A program made the position numbers and the translations under genes. A model generated the notes under the pieces. It saw only the letters and a program-made list of their open reading frames with translations, did no database searches and was not told the origin of the DNA. Positions 6,068 through 8,075 of a stretch of DNA of 8,075 nucleotides are shown here, one piece after another (within the stretch, counting starts at the first letter, position 1; each line of letters begins with the position of its first letter). The stretch spans positions 1-8,075 of the forward strand of contig WJJV01000123.1 of the NCBI GenBank assembly GCA_014729495.1. The letters run 5' to 3'. Source of the stretch: Candidatus Woesearchaeota archaeon. GTDB lineage: Archaea; Nanobdellota; Nanobdellia; Woesearchaeales; UBA12501.

Positions 6068-6200
6068 TCTTCTCCTAGCCTCTCTGATAAGCGCAATGAA
6101 CCTGACCACGGAGAGGTGGCAATGTCTTTAAGAAGATTGTATTGTACTCTTCTCATAGCCTCTCCGACATGCGCTGCAAATCCGACCGCGGAGAGGTGGC
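6068..6200. repeat. Two-copy 80-base tandem repeat, each copy a hairpin
   Basis: Bases 6068-6120 align without gaps to 6148-6200, offset by exactly 80, with 11 mismatches in the best-matched 50 bases (6071-6120). Each copy forms the same 8-bp stem around a 22-base loop. Copy one is CCTCTCTG (6079-6086) with CGGAGAGG (6109-6116). Copy two is CCTCTCCG (6159-6166) with CGGAGAGG (6189-6196). The only stem difference, T versus C, preserves pairing (G-T versus G-C), while most mismatches fall in the loops. The period is not a multiple of three, which argues against a coding repeat. Confidence 0.8.
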
Positions 6201-6245
6201 GCTGCTTTTTGGTTCTGCTAGGCAGCAACAAGGACGAATACTGAG

Positions 6246-6290
6246 TGTAGAGGAAAAATCCGTTACGCAAGTTCGGATTTTTCCTTTACG
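6246..6290. repeat. 17-bp hairpin with GNRA-type tetraloop
   Basis: TGTAGAGGAAAAATCCG (6246-6262) pairs with CGGATTTTTCCTTTACG (6274-6290): 17 consecutive pairs, two of them G-T. The 11-base loop TTACGCAAGTT can add two further pairs (AC/GT) closing a GCAA tetraloop on the plus strand. This is the strongest inverted repeat in the window. GNRA loops favour a folded plus-strand RNA, but a terminator-like or DNA-level role is not excluded. Confidence 0.75.
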
Positions 6291-6318
6291 AATAGGGCAG
6301 ATTGAGCAAAGCGAAATC

Positions 6319-6550
6319 TGACTGTGTATGAGTCCAATGTTGTTGCTGCCATATAAGTTAAAGACTCTCTTTCTTTGACCATGTATGAATCCTATGTTGT
6401 TGTTGTCTGCATTGGTATATTGCATTGTTCATTGTTGCTGCCGTAAAGACAATAAAATATCACTGACCTTGTACGAATCCAATGTTGTTGCTGCATAAAT
6501 CATAAACTTCCCCCTTTGACTGTGTATGAATCCATTATTCTTGTTACAAA
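6319..6550 (-). pseudogene. Degenerate 53-57 base repeat array, possible decayed repeat protein
   Basis: Five copies of a core related to AATGTTGTTGCTGC (plus strand) occur with spacings of 57, 35, 53 and 53 bases from left to right. Four of them are preceded by TGAC-N2-TGTAYGARTCC. On the minus strand those four translate, in the matching frame, as SNNIGLIHSQ, NNNIGFIHGQ, SNNIGFVQGQ and NKNNGFIHSQ, and the fifth reads LYGSNNEQC. Substitutions are often synonymous or conservative (ATT/ATA, CAC/CAT, CAG/CAA, F/L, I/V). However, spacings of 53 and 35 break the frame and stops intervene (TGA right after SNNIGFVQGQ). The full unit appears to be 57 bases or 19 codons, as in the first pair. A decayed repeat protein is the best reading; a structured non-coding repeat is the alternative. 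I do not recognise the family. Confidence 0.45.
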
Positions 6551-6662
6551 TGCAGAGCATTCTGTTGCCTACCTCCATATATTGCTTGATTATGTACTTG
6601 TCCTTTTATTGCTTTTGATACCAGCAATACTGAGATATTCTTATCAGAGTATATGCGCAAAC

Positions 6663-6671
6663 TTTTTATAT
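6663..6671 (+). promoter_or_regulatory. TATA box of a probably leaderless transcript
   Basis: TTTTTATAT is centred about 26 bases before the ATG at 6693, the distance expected between TATA box and transcription start in archaea. There is no SD before the ATG. The message is therefore probably leaderless, which also supports 6693 as the start rather than the longer open frame upstream. Confidence 0.6.
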
Positions 6672-6692
6672 CTGCAAAACAAGAATACACTC

Positions 6693-6851
6693 ATGGTAAG
6701 GTTCAGGTGCAACAACTGCAATTATGTATTCACGCCAAAGGCAAAGGCAAGGATTCCTGAAAGGTGCCCTTACTGCGCTGACAGGGAATGCCTCATGGAA
6801 GAGAAGTCAATTCTTGATAGCCTGGACATTGATGACGAGCTTGTTGACTGA
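6693..6851 (+). CDS. Small zinc-ribbon protein
   Basis: This 53-residue protein has CNNC (Cys6, Cys9) and CPYC (Cys25, Cys28), four cysteines in the CxxC-x15-CxxC spacing of a zinc ribbon, followed by an acidic C-terminal tail (LDSLDIDDELVD). A fifth cysteine, Cys33, follows the second pair. Small zinc ribbons of this type are common in archaea and are usually annotated as hypothetical; many bind nucleic acid or protein partners, but the sequence does not say which. The frame is open for 177 bases upstream, but that part is hydrophobic, crosses the repeat array and lies upstream of the TATA box, so it is excluded. The next gene downstream also begins with a zinc ribbon. Confidence 0.8.
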   Translation: MVRFRCNNCNYVFTPKAKARIPERCPYCADRECLMEEKSILDSLDIDDELVD

Positions 6852-6894
6852 TTCTATTGAGAATGATTCTATAATCTATATCTGAGCATAAGAA

Positions 6895-6905
6895 TATTTT
6901 TAAAA
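6895..6905 (+). promoter_or_regulatory. TATA box of the zinc ribbon-NMNAT gene
   Basis: TATTTTTAAAA is centred 21-25 bases before the ATG at 6921, so the transcript would start at or very near that codon. No SD is present. This favours a leaderless message beginning with the zinc-ribbon extension. If transcription began a few bases after the ATG, in-frame GTG codons just before the first CxxC pair (at 6975 and 6981) would be the alternatives. Confidence 0.5.
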
Positions 6906-6920
6906 CAACCCCAGACACCC

Positions 6921-7568
6921 ATGAATAGGCCAGGAGATGAGGTTCTGGCTGAAGGTCGAAAAGAGTTGAATTTAGTGACAGTGAAACAGGGTTGTGAGCT
7001 CTGCGGCAGTGACGTGACGGGCAACAGAAGCATAAAATATTTATGTAGACGATGCAATGTTCTCTATGATTTCAAGATGATAGGACTTTTTATAGGAAGA
7101 TTCCAGCCATTCCACAAAGGCCATCTCCAGGTCATAAGGAATGCTCTTGAGGAAGTTGAAGCAATAACAATTGTAGTGGCAATCCCATTGAGGGATACTG
7201 GCAGGGATCCATTCACTGCTGAAGAGAGGATAGGGATGATACAGTCAGCGCTTGAAAAGGAAAGTATCAGGAATTATGATATTGTGGCGATAAAGGATAT
7301 CCCTTCTGATGAAGAGTATGTCAATCATGTCAGGGCTTTCACAAAGCCATTCAATGTTGTGTTTGTAGGAGACAACAAGCTGAATGAGAAGCTTTTCAGG
7401 GAAGCTGGATTCAGGGTCATAACAAGCCAGAGATTCTTCAATCTTGACGCAACCCAGATAAGGGATAGGATGAGAAAAGGAGAGGAATGGGAGCATCTTG
7501 TTCCTGCTGGAACAGTTGACTACATAAAGGAGCATGATCTTGTTGATAAGGTAAAAGATAGAGAATGA
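6921..7568 (+). CDS. nadM: Zinc ribbon fused to nicotinamide-nucleotide adenylyltransferase
   Basis: The C-terminal 163 residues (from Met53) are a complete archaeal NMN adenylyltransferase, which joins NMN and ATP to make NAD. They begin with the nucleotide-binding block MIGLFIGRFQPFHKGHL containing the catalytic HKGH (65-68), and end with the phosphate-binding signature DATQIRDRM in place of the usual SGTxIR. Family members are about 165-180 residues, so this part alone is full length. The preceding 52 residues are in frame without a stop and contain CELC (Cys25, Cys28) and CRRC (Cys42, Cys45), a zinc ribbon. A TATA box placed for leaderless transcription at 6921 supports the fused product. 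An internal start at 7077 (no SD, TATA-like AAATATTTATG at 7034-7044) could give the bare enzyme. The histidine phosphatase follows with an ATGA overlap. Confidence 0.88.
   Translation: MNRPGDEVLAEGRKELNLVTVKQGCELCGSDVTGNRSIKYLCRRCNVLYDFKMIGLFIGRFQPFHKGHLQVIRNALEEVEAITIVVAIPLRDTGRDPFTAEERIGMIQSALEKESIRNYDIVAIKDIPSDEEYVNHVRAFTKPFNVVFVGDNKLNEKLFREAGFRVITSQRFFNLDATQIRDRMRKGEEWEHLVPAGTVDYIKEHDLVDKVKDRE
7034..7044 (+). promoter_or_regulatory. Possible internal promoter for the bare NMNAT
   Basis: AAATATTTATG lies inside the zinc-ribbon part of the fused gene, about 33-40 bases before the internal ATG at 7077. It would give a leader of roughly ten bases. It may be chance in A/T-rich codons, but it offers a way to make NMN adenylyltransferase without the zinc ribbon. 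Confidence 0.25.
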
Positions 7569-8075
7569 GACTGATCATAGTAAGGCACGGCGAGACTGTT
7601 GAGAATGTTACAGGAATCTCGCAGGGACAGACTCATGGCACTCTTTCAGATAAAGGCATTGAACAGGCCAGAAAAGTAGCTCAAAGGCTGAAGGATGAGA
7701 AGATTGACCATGCCTATTCAAGCGATCTAGGAAGGGCAAGGCACACAACAGAGGAGATAATGAAATACCATCAGGATGTTCCTGTTGAATACACAGCACA
7801 GCTCAGGGAGCTGGGAAAAGGAGAGCTTGACGGAAAGCCAAGGAAACTACGTGAAGAAGCAGTGAAGAAATCAGAGGTTCCTTTCCATGAGTATAAGTTT
7901 GAAGGAGGAGAAAGCCTGATTGAGGTCAGGGAGAGGATGATTGATTTCTTTGAAAACCTGAAAAAGAAGCATCACAACCAGACTGTGCTTATAGTGGGCC
8001 ATGGGGGATCGCTCAGCTGCCTGTTTCTTCACCTGGAGAACAAAGGACTTGAGCACAGGAAAGAATATTACACAA
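7565..8075 (+). CDS. Histidine phosphatase (phosphoglycerate mutase-like), 3' end outside the window
   Basis: The frame starts at an ATG overlapping the NMNAT stop (ATGA) and is open to the window edge, giving 170 residues without a stop. It opens with MRLIIVRHGET, where His8 of the RHGE motif is the catalytic phospho-accepting histidine. It continues with SSDLGRARHTTEEI (a conserved arginine block), LRELGKGELDGK (carrying the likely acid Glu) and VLIVGHGGSL with the second catalytic histidine. This is the branch-1 histidine phosphatase fold shared by GpmB-like mutases, CobC/alpha-ribazole phosphatases and broad sugar phosphatases, and the substrate cannot be told from sequence. Translational coupling with NMNAT hints at nucleotide or cofactor metabolism, but that is inference. 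Only a small C-terminal part is likely to be missing. Confidence 0.9.
   Translation, partial: MRLIIVRHGETVENVTGISQGQTHGTLSDKGIEQARKVAQRLKDEKIDHAYSSDLGRARHTTEEIMKYHQDVPVEYTAQLRELGKGELDGKPRKLREEAVKKSEVPFHEYKFEGGESLIEVRERMIDFFENLKKKHHNQTVLIVGHGGSLSCLFLHLENKGLEHRKEYYT

Larger units (their letters stand above)
5991..6692. other. 702-base gene-free region rich in repeats and hairpins
   Basis: No convincing protein gene lies between the FKBP stop and the zinc-ribbon start. Open frames here are short, lack homology that I can recognise, and cross repeats whose period is not a multiple of three. The region holds, in order, a T-rich terminator, two 80-base tandem repeats with hairpins, a small GCTGC/GCAGC stem-loop (6201-6226), a 17-bp hairpin, a second small hairpin (CAGATT 6298-6303 with AATCTG 6315-6320), a degenerate 53-57 base repeat array, and the promoter of the next gene. 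It could hold non-coding RNA, a decayed gene, or both. Confidence 0.7.

Noticed and set aside
6010..6270. Minus-strand open frame of 86 codons across the tandem hairpins.
   Set aside because: It spans an 80-base repeat, not a multiple of three, so repeat copies are read in different frames; no recognisable domain.
6068..6330. Box C/D or H/ACA guide RNAs.
   Set aside because: No convincing RUGAUGA/CUGA pair, and no ACA at the right distance after the hairpins; an ACA after the small stem at 6201-6226 is too poorly supported.
6153..6425. Minus-strand open frame of 90 codons containing two of the NNIG repeats.
   Set aside because: It continues through the 17-bp hairpin and tandem hairpin copy with no domain, and begins in the middle of the array; treated as part of a decayed repeat, not an intact gene.
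6319..6550. Possible CRISPR array.
   Set aside because: Repeats are divergent, spacing is uneven (57, 35, 53, 53) and the sequences between copies are themselves related; no cas genes.
6516..6692. Hydrophobic upstream extension of the zinc-ribbon frame.
   Set aside because: It overlaps the repeat array and lies upstream of the TATA box that predicts a leaderless start at 6693.

Overview
The window looks archaeal. Supporting signs are an intron-containing tRNA gene with a bulge-helix-bulge fold, ribosomal protein L15e, a Rad50-type ATPase with a CPTC zinc hook, a single-polypeptide phosphoglucose/phosphomannose isomerase, an archaeal-type NMN adenylyltransferase, and TATA boxes placed about 25 bases before predicted transcript starts, some of them apparently leaderless. 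Compact proteins and tight spacing would fit a DPANN lineage such as Woesearchaeota, but that placement is inference only.

Left end (1-311): a 102-base unit occurs twice, and each copy ends in the 3' end of a tRNA gene. The right-hand copy belongs to an intact minus-strand tRNA-Pro(GGG) with a 30-base intron; the left-hand copy carries only a degenerate tRNA 3' fragment. Minus-strand block (312-4714): a small OB-fold lipoprotein overlaps by four bases the end of a compact Rad50-like gene that has its own promoter. Upstream of these, on the same strand, lie a ROK-family sugar kinase and a phosphoglucose/phosphomannose isomerase, which together could carry out sugar phosphorylation and isomerisation at the top of glycolysis. 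The isomerase promoter contains two overlapping palindromes between its TATA box and its start codon.

Plus-strand block (4895-5990): L15e, with a possible stem-loop leader, then an FKBP-type peptidyl-prolyl isomerase with its own promoter. Next comes a 700-base gene-free stretch (5991-6692) that is unusually structured: a T-rich terminator, two 80-base tandem repeats that each fold into the same hairpin, a 17-bp hairpin with a GNRA tetraloop, and a degenerate array of 53-57 base repeats whose minus-strand translation keeps an (S/N)NNIGF(I/V) motif despite frameshifts.

Right end (6693-8075): a 53-residue zinc-ribbon protein, a gene that fuses a zinc ribbon in frame to a complete NMN adenylyltransferase, and a histidine phosphatase that overlaps it by four bases and runs off the window. 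I found no CRISPR array, transposase, integrase or recognisable defence operon. The points most worth a second look are the tRNA-end duplication, the repeat-rich gap and the zinc ribbon-NMNAT fusion.
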